Notes under the pieces: model-generated
The model's database searches: none
Seen by the model: the letters and a program-made list of their open reading frames with translations, nothing else
What the model was told of the DNA's origin: nothing
Assembly: GCF_017303275.1 (NCBI RefSeq)
Contig: NZ_JAFKOJ010000001.1
Coordinates: 992,001 to 1,056,000 of the forward strand
DNA: 64,000 bases
Direction of reading: 5' to 3'
From: Bacillus sp. NTK034
Lineage (GTDB): Bacteria; Bacillota; Bacilli; Bacillales; Cytobacillaceae
Shown: piece after piece, positions 50,352 through 58,710 of the stretch
Layout of the letters: each line of letters begins with the position of its first letter
Position numbering within the stretch: position 1 is the first letter of the stretch
Program-made: the position numbers and the translations under genes

Positions 50352-51610
50352 CAAAGGATATATATTATGGATGGTACATAGTTGCCTCAGCTTCTGTGAT
50401 CGTGCTTCTCACCATGGGACTTCGAATGGGAATTGGTCCGCTTGTTAATCCGATAATGCTCGATTTTGGATTGTCCAGAACTGAGTTCTCCATAGTCGCT
50501 GCAATTGGCATGATTATTTATGGCATTGGAATGCCTCTGGCTGGATTGCTTTTAAAACGTTATAGTACTAAATTTGTTTTGTTAACCGGCTTACTTACAG
50601 TTTGTTTATCAATATTATGGACAATAAATTCAATAGGATTTTTCTCATTACTCTTTTCATTTGGAATTTTTCTTTCACTGGGTCTTTCCTTTTTAAGCAA
50701 TATTACTTTAGCTCCAATCGTCAGCAAGTGGTTTGTTCTCAAAAGGGGAAAGGCACTCTTCTACCTTTCTACAGGCGGTATGGCTGGAATCGCAATCATG
50801 ACTCCTGTTGAAGCTATATTAATTGATTTAGTTGGCTGGCAGCAAACTCTTCTATTGTTTGCAGTGTTATTCATATGTGTAGTGCTTCCTTCGGCAATTT
50901 TTGTAATGCGGGAAGATGTACCTGAGGGGGCAGATGGTTCCGTTGTTCACAGGGATACAATTTTGAAGGATATACTGCCGGAAATTACTTGGAAAGATGC
51001 TTTTAAAACAAAGGCATATTGGCAGATTGTATTTGGGATGTTTGCCTGTGGTTTTGGCATGAATCTGATGGGATCCCATGCGGTTCCTATGTTAATGGAT
51101 CATCATTTTAAGCCTATGACTGCTTCCTACGGTGTCGGGACAATTGGAGTTGTAGCTATATTCAGTACTTTATTTTTAGGATCGATTGCAGATCGCTACC
51201 CAAGAAAAAATATTCTCTTTTGGATCTATTTGGTCCGCGGCGGAGGATTCCTTGGTTTAGTATACGCGGCAAGTCCATGGCAGCTGTTTCTTGTATCAGT
51301 TACTGGGGGCTTGGTATGGGCAGGGTCCATAGCAATATCGTCTGCCATTCTAGGCGATTTTTATGGAATTCAACTTTTGGGAATATTAAATGGCTGGGCT
51401 TTTTTAGTACATCAGATAGGAGGTGCTATTGGATCTTTTATTGGAGGGTGGGGATATGAAAGGTTTGACACTCATTTAATATCTTTTGGATTAGCGGCTG
51501 TTTTTGCGTTACTTGCAAGCTGGGCGTCCTTTAAATTACCTGAGAAACTCGGGCACGCTCAAAATACGAATATTAGTGGCGGTCAAGCTGTCGTAAATAC
51601 CAAGAGTTAA
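50348..51610 (+). CDS. MFS transporter (oxalate:formate antiporter/monocarboxylate type)
   Basis: A 420-residue major facilitator with 12 predicted helices and a central loop at about residues 190-220. N-terminal YYGWYIVASASVIVLL and the GPLVNPIMLDFGLSRTEFS segment are typical of the OxlT/MCT-like branch, which moves carboxylates. The loop after helix 8 has ADRYPRKN. It is coupled to a 28-codon upstream ORF by a four-base overlap. It may export or import an acid of the cluster. Confidence 0.87.
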   Translation: MTKDIYYGWYIVASASVIVLLTMGLRMGIGPLVNPIMLDFGLSRTEFSIVAAIGMIIYGIGMPLAGLLLKRYSTKFVLLTGLLTVCLSILWTINSIGFFSLLFSFGIFLSLGLSFLSNITLAPIVSKWFVLKRGKALFYLSTGGMAGIAIMTPVEAILIDLVGWQQTLLLFAVLFICVVLPSAIFVMREDVPEGADGSVVHRDTILKDILPEITWKDAFKTKAYWQIVFGMFACGFGMNLMGSHAVPMLMDHHFKPMTASYGVGTIGVVAIFSTLFLGSIADRYPRKNILFWIYLVRGGGFLGLVYAASPWQLFLVSVTGGLVWAGSIAISSAILGDFYGIQLLGILNGWAFLVHQIGGAIGSFIGGWGYERFDTHLISFGLAAVFALLASWASFKLPEKLGHAQNTNISGGQAVVNTKS

Positions 51611-51662
51611 ATTGTTCAAATGCATTTCAGATTGCATTCAGCCCTGAAAATATTATTCTCAA

Positions 51663-51681
51663 ACACTATTGATAATAGTGT
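51663..51681. promoter_or_regulatory. perfect inverted repeat before a crotonase gene
   Basis: ACACTATT-GAT-AATAGTGT is a perfect eight-base inverted repeat with a three-base centre, 28 bases before the next start codon. No T-run follows, so an operator is more likely than a terminator. Only one copy was seen. Confidence 0.4.
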
Positions 51682-51709
51682 ATTAGTTGAAATATCGAGG
51701 AGGATTTAG

Positions 51710-52489
51710 ATGATATATAAAAACATTTTAGTCAAGAGAAATAGTCAGATTGCTTATATAATAATAAATCGTCAGGAGGTTAGGAATGCACTTAATTCGG
51801 AAACGGTTAATGAATTTCAAACCGCTCTTAACGAGTTGGAATTGGATGAATCAATACGATGTATTGTTTTTACTGGGGCGGGAGAAAAATCCTTTGCTTC
51901 AGGTGCAGATATTTCACAGTTAAAGGATAGAACAGCATTGGAAACTTTAAGAAAAAAAGGGATGCAGCAGGTTTATGAATATATTGAAAGCTATCCTAAA
52001 CCTACTATTGCCATGATTAATGGCTATGCTCTAGGAGGCGGATGCGAGCTTGCAATGGCATGTGACATTCGAATTGCTTCAACAAATGCAAAAATGGGCC
52101 TGCCGGAATTAAATTTGTCCATCATCCCAGGAGCAGGCGGCACACAAAGATTGGCACGGCTTGTAGGGAAAGGAAAGGCATTAGAAATGATCCTGACAGG
52201 AAAAATCATCTCTGCTGAAGAGGCAAAAATGTGTGGGCTTGTCTCAGAAGTCGTTTTACCTAATAAACTTCAGGAAAAAACAGAGGAAATTGCTGAATGC
52301 ATTATTAATAAAGGCCCGCTAGCAGTCCAGCTCGCTAAATTATCAATAAATATCGGAACAGAAACCGATTTGAAAACAGGACTTATGTTAGAAAAACTAG
52401 CCCAGGCATTTTTAATGTCAACTGAAGATAAAAAAGAAGGAACGCTGGCATTTCTGGAAAAGAGGAAGCCAAAGTTTCATGGGAAATAG
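51710..52489 (+). CDS. enoyl-CoA hydratase (crotonase)
   Basis: A 259-residue crotonase with both catalytic glutamates in place: GGGCELAMACD and MGLPELNLSIIPGAGGTQRL. The oxyanion-hole segment is SFASGADISQL. It should hydrate 2-enoyl-CoA to 3-hydroxyacyl-CoA; a methylglutaconyl-CoA hydratase role is possible given the HMG-CoA-lyase-like gene that follows. GAGGAGGATTTAG precedes the ATG. Confidence 0.9.
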   Translation: MIYKNILVKRNSQIAYIIINRQEVRNALNSETVNEFQTALNELELDESIRCIVFTGAGEKSFASGADISQLKDRTALETLRKKGMQQVYEYIESYPKPTIAMINGYALGGGCELAMACDIRIASTNAKMGLPELNLSIIPGAGGTQRLARLVGKGKALEMILTGKIISAEEAKMCGLVSEVVLPNKLQEKTEEIAECIINKGPLAVQLAKLSINIGTETDLKTGLMLEKLAQAFLMSTEDKKEGTLAFLEKRKPKFHGK

Positions 52490-52619
52490 GTGTATTTGGA
52501 TAAAAGTAATGCCATAGTATGCTTCCCAAGAATGAAGGAGGAAAAACAAAAAACAAAGGATATAAGATTTGAATATATAAAAATTTGAGAATATTCATAA
52601 TAATAATTGAAATTGTAGA

Positions 52620-52634
52620 TTGGATACAGTATCC
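52620..52634. promoter_or_regulatory. putative GntR/FCD operator, copy 4
   Basis: TTGGATACAGTATCC contains the perfect palindrome GGATAC-A-GTATCC and is the most symmetrical copy of the motif found at 517, 4302 and 5034. It lies 51 bases before the HMG-CoA-lyase-like gene, 47 kb from the other copies. Confidence 0.6.
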
Positions 52635-52685
52635 TATTTATATAAAGCTAATATTTTTCCAGCTGTCTATTGGGGGAATAATTCT

Positions 52686-53609
52686 ATGAAGTTAGTAAAC
52701 GAAGTAATGATTTTTGAAGTCGGTCTTCGGGATGGCCTTCAGCTTGAATCCATGATACTGACACCAGAAGAGAAGCTTGATGTATTTAATTTATTGCATG
52801 AGGCAAAGGTTTCTGAGGTAGAGTTTGGTTCTTTTGTCCATCCCAAGTTAGTGCCGCAAATGGCGAACACGTCAGAGTTCTATTCTCAGATTCAGCAGCA
52901 TGAGGCAAAGATGGAGCTTGTTGCCCTTGTCCCCAATTTAAAAGGGCTTGAAATTGCCAAAGAAAATGGAGTCAGGTCTGTTAATTATGTTTTGTCAGCA
53001 AGTAATACACATAATCAGCAAAATGTCCGCCAGTCAACGGATGAATCTCTGAATAGCTTTAAGGTTTTATCACAATTTGCATCTAAGTATGATATTGGAT
53101 TAAATGTAACAGTCGCAACTTCATTCGGCTGTCCTTTTGAAGGAACAGTCCCTCAGAATCGCATCATGAAAATTGTAGATACCCTCCTTTTACATAACAT
53201 CAAAAGAATTACACTAGCAGATACAACTGGCATGGCTAATCCAAAACAGGTATATGACCTAGCAAAAGCGGTTTCAGATGAATGGAGAAATTTTGAATTC
53301 GGCTGTCATTTTCATAATACAAGAGGGATGGGAATGGCAAATATATTCGCAGGTATGGAGGCGGGCATCAGACTTTACGATGCATCAATTGGAGGAATCG
53401 GAGGCTGTCCATTTGCTCCTGGCGCTACAGGTAATGTATGTACAGAAGATGTTGTTCACATGATGGAGGAAATGGGAGTGAGAACCTCCATTGACCTTGA
53501 TACACTAATTGCTGCTTCTGAAAAATTAAAGGATATACTTGGCCATGATTTGCCGGGGCAAGTAGCCAAAGCAGGAAAGAGTTCCCGAAGGTATCCGGTA
53601 CCGAACTGA
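52686..53609 (+). CDS. hydroxymethylglutaryl-CoA lyase family enzyme
   Basis: A 307-residue DRE-TIM metallolyase close to HMG-CoA lyase (about 300 residues). It has FEVGLRDGLQLE (metal aspartate), EFGSFVHPKLVPQM, the metal pair in CHFHNTRG and the catalytic-cysteine loop GGCPFAPGATGN. It should cleave HMG-CoA or a homologue to acetoacetate and an acyl-CoA. ATG 52686 has GGGGGAA upstream; the in-frame TTG at 52620 is in the operator. A crotonase gene follows, as in leucine or isoprenoid degradation. Confidence 0.9.
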   Translation: MKLVNEVMIFEVGLRDGLQLESMILTPEEKLDVFNLLHEAKVSEVEFGSFVHPKLVPQMANTSEFYSQIQQHEAKMELVALVPNLKGLEIAKENGVRSVNYVLSASNTHNQQNVRQSTDESLNSFKVLSQFASKYDIGLNVTVATSFGCPFEGTVPQNRIMKIVDTLLLHNIKRITLADTTGMANPKQVYDLAKAVSDEWRNFEFGCHFHNTRGMGMANIFAGMEAGIRLYDASIGGIGGCPFAPGATGNVCTEDVVHMMEEMGVRTSIDLDTLIAASEKLKDILGHDLPGQVAKAGKSSRRYPVPN

Positions 53610-53642
53610 AACAACTATTATACATTTGAAGGGATGAGTAAG

Positions 53643-54443
53643 ATGCTGGTGCAAACATATGAAACGATTAAACTCGAAAGTCCTGGCCAACAGGAAGGCA
53701 TATTCTTATTAACTTTAAACCGGCCCGATTCAATGAATGCCTTGAATACAAAAATGGCATTGGAATTAATTCAAGTGCTGGATGAATTAAAATATGACGA
53801 AAATGTAAGGGTACTCATTTTGACGGGATCTGGCACGAAAAGTTTTTGCGTTGGAGCTGATCTTAAAGAACGAAATGGCATGTCACAAAAAGAATGGAAA
53901 AAACAGCATGACTATTTTGAACAAGTAACAGAGAAAATCCATGAGTTTCCATATCCGGTAGTTGGAGCAGTAAATGGATATGCATTAGGAGGCGGTATGG
54001 AAATTGCCCTAAGCTGTGATATTAGAACTGCGGCCCGGCATGCAGGATTGGGCCTTCCTGAATCTAAATTAGGCCTTATTCCGGGTATTGGGGGAACACA
54101 GCTTCTCCCTCGCATCATTCCTATAGGGATAGCTAAGGAATTGCTTTTCACAGGCAAACGGATTGGCGCTGAAGAAGGAAAGCAGCTTGGAATCATCAAT
54201 CATATTTTCTCAAGCGAAACACTCATTGAAGAAACGGTTAAACTGGCCGAAACTATTGCTGCTAATGCACCGCTTTCTTTAAAAGCATTAAAAAAAGCAG
54301 TAAATAAAGGAACAGAAACAGATTTAGCAACAGGGCTGGCATTTGAACTGGAGGCTTATTATAGATGTGCAAATTCCGAAGATCGTTTGGAAGGGATCTA
54401 TGCATTTAATGAAAAGCGCCCACCCCATTGGAAAGGTAAGTAA
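53643..54443 (+). CDS. enoyl-CoA hydratase (crotonase)
   Basis: A 266-residue crotonase with both catalytic glutamates present: GGGMEIALSCD and LGLPESKLGLIPGIGGTQLL. The oxyanion segment is SFCVGADLKER. It lies between the HMG-CoA-lyase-like and an acyl-CoA dehydrogenase gene, the set needed to take a methyl-branched acyl-CoA to HMG-CoA-like cleavage, although no biotin carboxylase is visible. ATG 53643 is 8 bases after GAAGGG; ATG 53634 directly abuts that site. Confidence 0.89.
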   Translation: MLVQTYETIKLESPGQQEGIFLLTLNRPDSMNALNTKMALELIQVLDELKYDENVRVLILTGSGTKSFCVGADLKERNGMSQKEWKKQHDYFEQVTEKIHEFPYPVVGAVNGYALGGGMEIALSCDIRTAARHAGLGLPESKLGLIPGIGGTQLLPRIIPIGIAKELLFTGKRIGAEEGKQLGIINHIFSSETLIEETVKLAETIAANAPLSLKALKKAVNKGTETDLATGLAFELEAYYRCANSEDRLEGIYAFNEKRPPHWKGK

Positions 54444-54482
54444 AGAAATTCTAATATATTTATTATTTTGGAGGGAACAGAG

Positions 54483-55655
54483 ATGGCAAATAATACACAA
54501 ACAATGGAAAACACTGAACATGAAATGATTCGGAAAAGTGTTCGCACTTTATGTGAGCGCTTTCCTGAAGAGTATTGGAGAGATACAGATGAGAGAGATG
54601 CCTACCCTACAGCATTTGTCAAAGCCTTGACTGACGAAGGCTGGCTGTCAGTGCTCATTCCTGAAGAATATGGCGGAGCTGGCCTTGGGATGAAAGAAGC
54701 AGGCATTATTTTAGAGGAGATAAATCGCTCAGGAGGCAATGCTGGAGCTTGCCATGCTCAAATGTATACAATGGGTGCATTGCTTCGGCACGGAAACGAG
54801 GAGCAAAAGCAAAGATTTCTTCCCAAAATTGCCAGTGGTGAATTAAGGCTTCAGGCATTTGGCATTACAGAACCAACAGCAGGCAGTGATACAACGAGCA
54901 TCCAAACTTTTGCTGAGAGAAAGGGAGACAAATATATCGTTCATGGCCAAAAGATTTGGACTTCCCGGGCTGAGCATTCAGATTTAATGATGCTTCTGGC
55001 TAGAACGACTCCGAAAGACCATGTGCAAAAGAAAACGGATGGACTTAGCCTATTTATTCTGGATATGAAGGAACAGGCAGATAAAATTGATATCCGGCCC
55101 ATTGATACGATGATCAATCATGCTACAACTGAAGTCTTTTTCGAAGGAGCTGAAATTCCAGCTGAAAACCTGATTGGCGAAGAAGGCAAAGGCTTCCGCT
55201 ATGTGCTTGGAGGAATGAATGCAGAACGCATTTTAATATCCTCAGAATCGATTGGGGATGGGATGTATTTCGTAGATAAATCGGTTCAATATGCAAATGA
55301 GCGTGTGGTTTTTAACAGGCCAATCGGGCAAAATCAAGGAGTGCAATTCCCAATCTCAAGGGCCTATATGGATATTCAGGCAGCGAAGCTAATGCGTGAT
55401 AAGGCAGCCGAGATATTTGATGCAGGTACGGATTGCGGTGCAGAAGCAAACATGGCTAAATACCTTGCATCAGAAGCGACCTGGCGTGCAGCAAATGCAG
55501 CCATGGACACATATGGCGGATATGGTTTTGCTAAGGAATACAATATTGAACGTAAATTTAGAGAAGCCCGGCTGTTTATCGTAGCTCCTATTACCAACAA
55601 CCTCGTCGTAAGCTATGTTGGCCAGCATGTTCTAGGGCTGCCGCGTTCATTCTAA
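54483..55655 (+). CDS. acyl-CoA dehydrogenase
   Basis: A 390-residue acyl-CoA dehydrogenase. Landmarks are LIPEEYGGAGLGM, FGITEPTAGSDTTSIQT, KIWTSRAEHSDLMMLLA, YGGYGFAKEYNIERKFREAR and a C-terminus without the usual EGT-x-E-IQR motif (FIVAPITNNL instead). This form is common next to CaiB-type CoA-transferases, one of which follows. ATG 54483 has TTGGAGGG upstream; a TTG at 54468 overlaps that site. Confidence 0.9.
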   Translation: MANNTQTMENTEHEMIRKSVRTLCERFPEEYWRDTDERDAYPTAFVKALTDEGWLSVLIPEEYGGAGLGMKEAGIILEEINRSGGNAGACHAQMYTMGALLRHGNEEQKQRFLPKIASGELRLQAFGITEPTAGSDTTSIQTFAERKGDKYIVHGQKIWTSRAEHSDLMMLLARTTPKDHVQKKTDGLSLFILDMKEQADKIDIRPIDTMINHATTEVFFEGAEIPAENLIGEEGKGFRYVLGGMNAERILISSESIGDGMYFVDKSVQYANERVVFNRPIGQNQGVQFPISRAYMDIQAAKLMRDKAAEIFDAGTDCGAEANMAKYLASEATWRAANAAMDTYGGYGFAKEYNIERKFREARLFIVAPITNNLVVSYVGQHVLGLPRSF

Positions 55656-55667
55656 AAACCAAAACCC

Positions 55668-55693
55668 GAGGGCCATAATATTATTTGGTCCTC
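55668..55693 (+). terminator. weak hairpin before the CoA-transferase gene
   Basis: GAGGGCCA pairs with TGGTCCTC (one G-U pair), followed by a short T-rich tail. Partial termination is possible. Confidence 0.4.
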
Positions 55694-55718
55694 TCTTTAA
55701 TAAGAAGGAGGAACAAGG

Positions 55719-56933
55719 ATGGCAGGACCGTTATCAGGTATTACTGTTGTGGATATTACTACAAATATTTCCGGCCCCAGTTTAACTATGATTCTCGCGG
55801 ACTTAGGAGCTGAAATCATCAAAATTGAAAGGCCGGTTACTGGAGATGACTCAAGAGGCATGGGACCTTTTTGGGAAGGGGAAGGCGTTTATTTCCTTCA
55901 TATAAATCGCAATAAAAAGTCTGTTGTCATTGACCTCAAGCAGGATGCTGGCCGAAGAATTGTTTACGATCTTGTTGAGAAAGCTGATGTGTTTGTAGAG
56001 AACTTCCGTTACAAGAAAGCGGAAAAAATGGGACTTGGTTACGAAAAATTAAAAGAAATTAATCCTTCCCTTGTTTATTGTTCTTTATCGGCTTACGGAC
56101 AGAACGGACCTTTGCGGGAAAGATCCGGGTACGATGCAATCGCCCAGGCAGATTCCGGCATTATCGGGATTAACGGGGCAGAAGGGTCAGAGATTGCAAG
56201 AGTTCCAGTTTCCGTACTGGATCAGGGAAGTGCAATGTGGGGAGCCATTGGCATTATTTCTGCCCTTTTTCATAAAGAAAAAACGGGAGAAGGCCAGCTG
56301 GTAACAACCTCTCTTTATGAAACAGGTGTTTTTTGGGTTGGCTACCATATGCTATCCTGGCTTGCTACAGGAAAGGAACCCCGAAAGAATGGTGCAGGCC
56401 ATACTGCCTTTGCACCATATGGGGCTTTTTATGCAAGCGATGCACCCGTCATGATTGGAATATCCAATAATTCATTATTTAGCCGTTTATGCAAAGTGCT
56501 GGGCAAAGAGGAATGGGTTACAGACATAAGATATGAGACGAATCCTAAAAGAGTTGAAAATAGAGAAAATTTGAGAGTTGCCATTGAAAACATACTGCAA
56601 TCAAAACCAGCTGATGAATGGGTAAAACTTTTGGCAGAAGCCGGGGTGCCGAGCTCAAAGGTAAAAAAGATTTCAGAAGTTGTTGAGGATAAGCAGGCTC
56701 AAGCCATTAAAATGTGGGAGAGTCTGGCACATTCGAACATCGAAGGGTTTAAGCTTCCCCGGCTTCCCTTTGAACTAAGCATGTCACCAGCAGAGATTAA
56801 ACAAGCTCCTCCAAAGCTAGGAGAAAATTCTAAGGATATCTTGAAAAAGATTGGGTATGATGAAGCGAAGATTGAGGCCCTGTTAAATAATAAAATTGTT
56901 CAAACATATGAAGAAAAAGCACAAACCCGGTAA
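55719..56933 (+). CDS. family III CoA-transferase (CaiB/BaiF)
   Basis: A 404-residue CaiB/BaiF CoA-transferase. The opening is PLSGITVVDITTNISGPSLT, followed by LGAEIIKIERP, INRNKKSVVIDLK and VENFRYKKAEKMGLGYEKL, with the GYDAIAQADSGIIGI segment around the catalytic aspartate region. It moves CoA between carboxylic acids and so can activate a substrate without ATP. AAGGAGGAAC precedes the ATG. Another member of the family begins at 63631. Confidence 0.9.
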   Translation: MAGPLSGITVVDITTNISGPSLTMILADLGAEIIKIERPVTGDDSRGMGPFWEGEGVYFLHINRNKKSVVIDLKQDAGRRIVYDLVEKADVFVENFRYKKAEKMGLGYEKLKEINPSLVYCSLSAYGQNGPLRERSGYDAIAQADSGIIGINGAEGSEIARVPVSVLDQGSAMWGAIGIISALFHKEKTGEGQLVTTSLYETGVFWVGYHMLSWLATGKEPRKNGAGHTAFAPYGAFYASDAPVMIGISNNSLFSRLCKVLGKEEWVTDIRYETNPKRVENRENLRVAIENILQSKPADEWVKLLAEAGVPSSKVKKISEVVEDKQAQAIKMWESLAHSNIEGFKLPRLPFELSMSPAEIKQAPPKLGENSKDILKKIGYDEAKIEALLNNKIVQTYEEKAQTR

Positions 56934-57004
56934 ATGAGAGAGATTACTGTTATATCCAGGTAAGTATTTGTACAGAAGCCAACAGGAGAGTTTAATTGAT
57001 TTCT

Positions 57005-57036
57005 AACCTCCTGGCCAAATAGCCAGGAGTTATTTT
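57005..57036. terminator. bidirectional terminator between convergent genes
   Basis: CTCCTGGC (57008-57015) pairs with GCCAGGAG (57022-57029), flanked by T-rich and A-rich ends. It separates the plus-strand cluster from the minus-strand activator gene. Confidence 0.75.
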
Positions 57037-58444
57037 AATGGTCTTCTATATATTTTTGAATTTTTCTATATGCAGTTGATTGATTTATGCCAAGGGCTTT
57101 GCCGACTTTATAGGAGCTTCGGTATTTTTTATAAGCTTTTATAATTAATTGTTCTTCCAATTCCTCGTGTGCCTGCTTTAATGTGCAAATTTCATTAATA
57201 TGGACTGTATATTGCTTATGGCCGTTTGTTGAGCTAACAATCTTTTGCGGCAAATCTGATAATTGAATTTCATCCCTGTCGGCTATAACAACTAAACGCT
57301 CCATTAAATTCTCCAATTCTCTAACGTTTCCAGGCCAACTGTAATTAATTAGCTTGTTTTCTGCTTTCAGGCTTAGATAGGCAGATATTCCATATTTTTT
57401 ATTGAATTTTTCTAAAAAGTGATCCATTAAGTATGAAATGTCCTCTGGTCTTGTACTTAAAGGAGGAATATAAATGGGAATCACATTTAACCTGTAAAAT
57501 AAATCTTCTCTGAATGTTCCGTCCTCCACCATTGTTTCCAAGTCTTTATTTGTTGCAGCAATAATTCTGGTATCTACGGGTATTGGTCTGGTGCCGCCAA
57601 TCCGCTGAATTTCATTTTCCTGAAGGGCTTTTAATAGTTTTACCTGAAGGTTAAGGGGCATCTCGCCTATTTCGTCCAAAAATAATGTACCGCCATTTGC
57701 CGCTTCGAATAATCCTTTTTTGCCTTCTTTTTTCGCACCTGTAAAGGCGCCTGGTTCGTACCCAAAAAGTTCTGATTCAATAAGAGACTCCGGTATTGCA
57801 CCGCAATTAATATGTATGAAAGGCTGCTTACTTCTTTTGCTTTTTTTATGGATGTGAGATACGATTACACCTTTTCCGACACCGGATTTTCCTGTAACAA
57901 GAACAGTTGAATCGACCTTCGCAATTTTATCTGCCATTTTCACTATTTTTCGCATATCGGGTGAAAAAGAAATAAAATCTTCTTCATCTTTATTATGAAA
58001 CCGCCTTAATTCTTCTAGCTCTTCCTGAAAGCTTTCAAGTAAATGTTCGGTACGCTCAATCTTATTGCGAAGCTGTCTGATTTCAGTCAGATCCCTGGAG
58101 GTAAAAACAATGAACTCTATATTTCCTTCTGTGTCCAAAGAGGGATTTCCGATGCAATGAATAGTTTGCCCTGTTCTTGTTCTTTGTATCATTGATACCC
58201 TCTCTTTCCGCTCTTTAACAATCGGAAACAAAGAGGGGGAAAACAGCCCTTTTCTCGCCAGTTCTTCCGTATTTTTTCCTACTATTTCAGCTGCCTTCAT
58301 CCCATAAAATGCCTCACCGGCCGGATTCACTCTAAGGACTGTACCAATGCCGTCAGTAACAAAAATTTCATCAAAACAGGTATTAATAATTGTCTCCAAT
58401 TCATGGTTCAAATTCTTATAATGTGTGAGCTCGCAAATTTCCAT
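57035..58444 (-). CDS. sigma-54-dependent enhancer-binding protein (PAS-AAA+-HTH), second copy
   Basis: A 469-residue activator with the same architecture as the one at 20281. A PAS domain (about 15-125) and a coiled coil precede the AAA+ domain: Walker A GKSGVGKG (185-192), GAFTGA (232-237) and Walker B LFLDEIGE. The C-terminal helix-turn-helix is [17 protein letters not shown]. It should activate the divergent sigma-54 promoter in front of the aminotransferase. Overall it is clearly divergent from the first copy, so it senses a different signal. Confidence 0.93.
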   Translation of the reverse strand: MEICELTHYKNLNHELETIINTCFDEIFVTDGIGTVLRVNPAGEAFYGMKAAEIVGKNTEELARKGLFSPSLFPIVKERKERVSMIQRTRTGQTIHCIGNPSLDTEGNIEFIVFTSRDLTEIRQLRNKIERTEHLLESFQEELEELRRFHNKDEEDFISFSPDMRKIVKMADKIAKVDSTVLVTGKSGVGKGVIVSHIHKKSKRSKQPFIHINCGAIPESLIESELFGYEPGAFTGAKKEGKKGLFEAANGGTLFLDEIGEMPLNLQVKLLKALQENEIQRIGGTRPIPVDTRIIAATNKDLETMVEDGTFREDLFYRLNVIPIYIPPLSTRPEDISYLMDHFLEKFNKKYGISAYLSLKAENKLINYSWPGNVRELENLMERLVVIADRDEIQLSDLPQKIVSSTNGHKQYTVHINEICTLKQAHEELEEQLIIKAYKKYRSSYKVGKALGINQSTAYRKIQKYIEDH

Positions 58445-58550
58445 AAATTCACCCGCATTTTTTAATAAATTGAGGTAATAGAGTCTGGTAATGAAATAAT
58501 AGCATATTAAGCAGGTATCAACAATTCATAATATTTAGAATAATGAATAT

Positions 58551-58590
58551 TAATGCAGAAATGCATTATTACTAATGCACAGAAGCATTA
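58551..58590. promoter_or_regulatory. paired upstream activator sites for the second activator
   Basis: Two 18-base palindromes of the form TAATGC-N6-GCATTA lie at 58551-58568 and 58573-58590, 22 bases apart (two helical turns). They are 80-120 bases upstream of the expected sigma-54 start. Confidence 0.78.
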
Positions 58591-58639
58591 AACTCGCAGC
58601 TGAAGCTCATTGATTCTCTATCTAGCAGTAATAGATTGT

Positions 58640-58656
58640 TGGCATAAAACTTGCAA
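58640..58656 (+). promoter_or_regulatory. sigma-54 (-24/-12) promoter of the aminotransferase operon
   Basis: TGGCATA-N4-TTGCAA has GG and GC 12 bases apart and matches the sigma-54 consensus well. The start point would be near 58668, 43 bases before the aminotransferase ATG. Confidence 0.85.
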
Positions 58657-58710
58657 AATACTTTTTTATGTAACTTTTATATTATTCATCATAATAAGGA
58701 GGTAATCGCA

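Noticed and set aside
58651-58710. N-terminal extension of the aminotransferase from a TTG
   Set aside because: The TTG is the -12 element of the sigma-54 promoter; translation cannot begin upstream of the transcription start.
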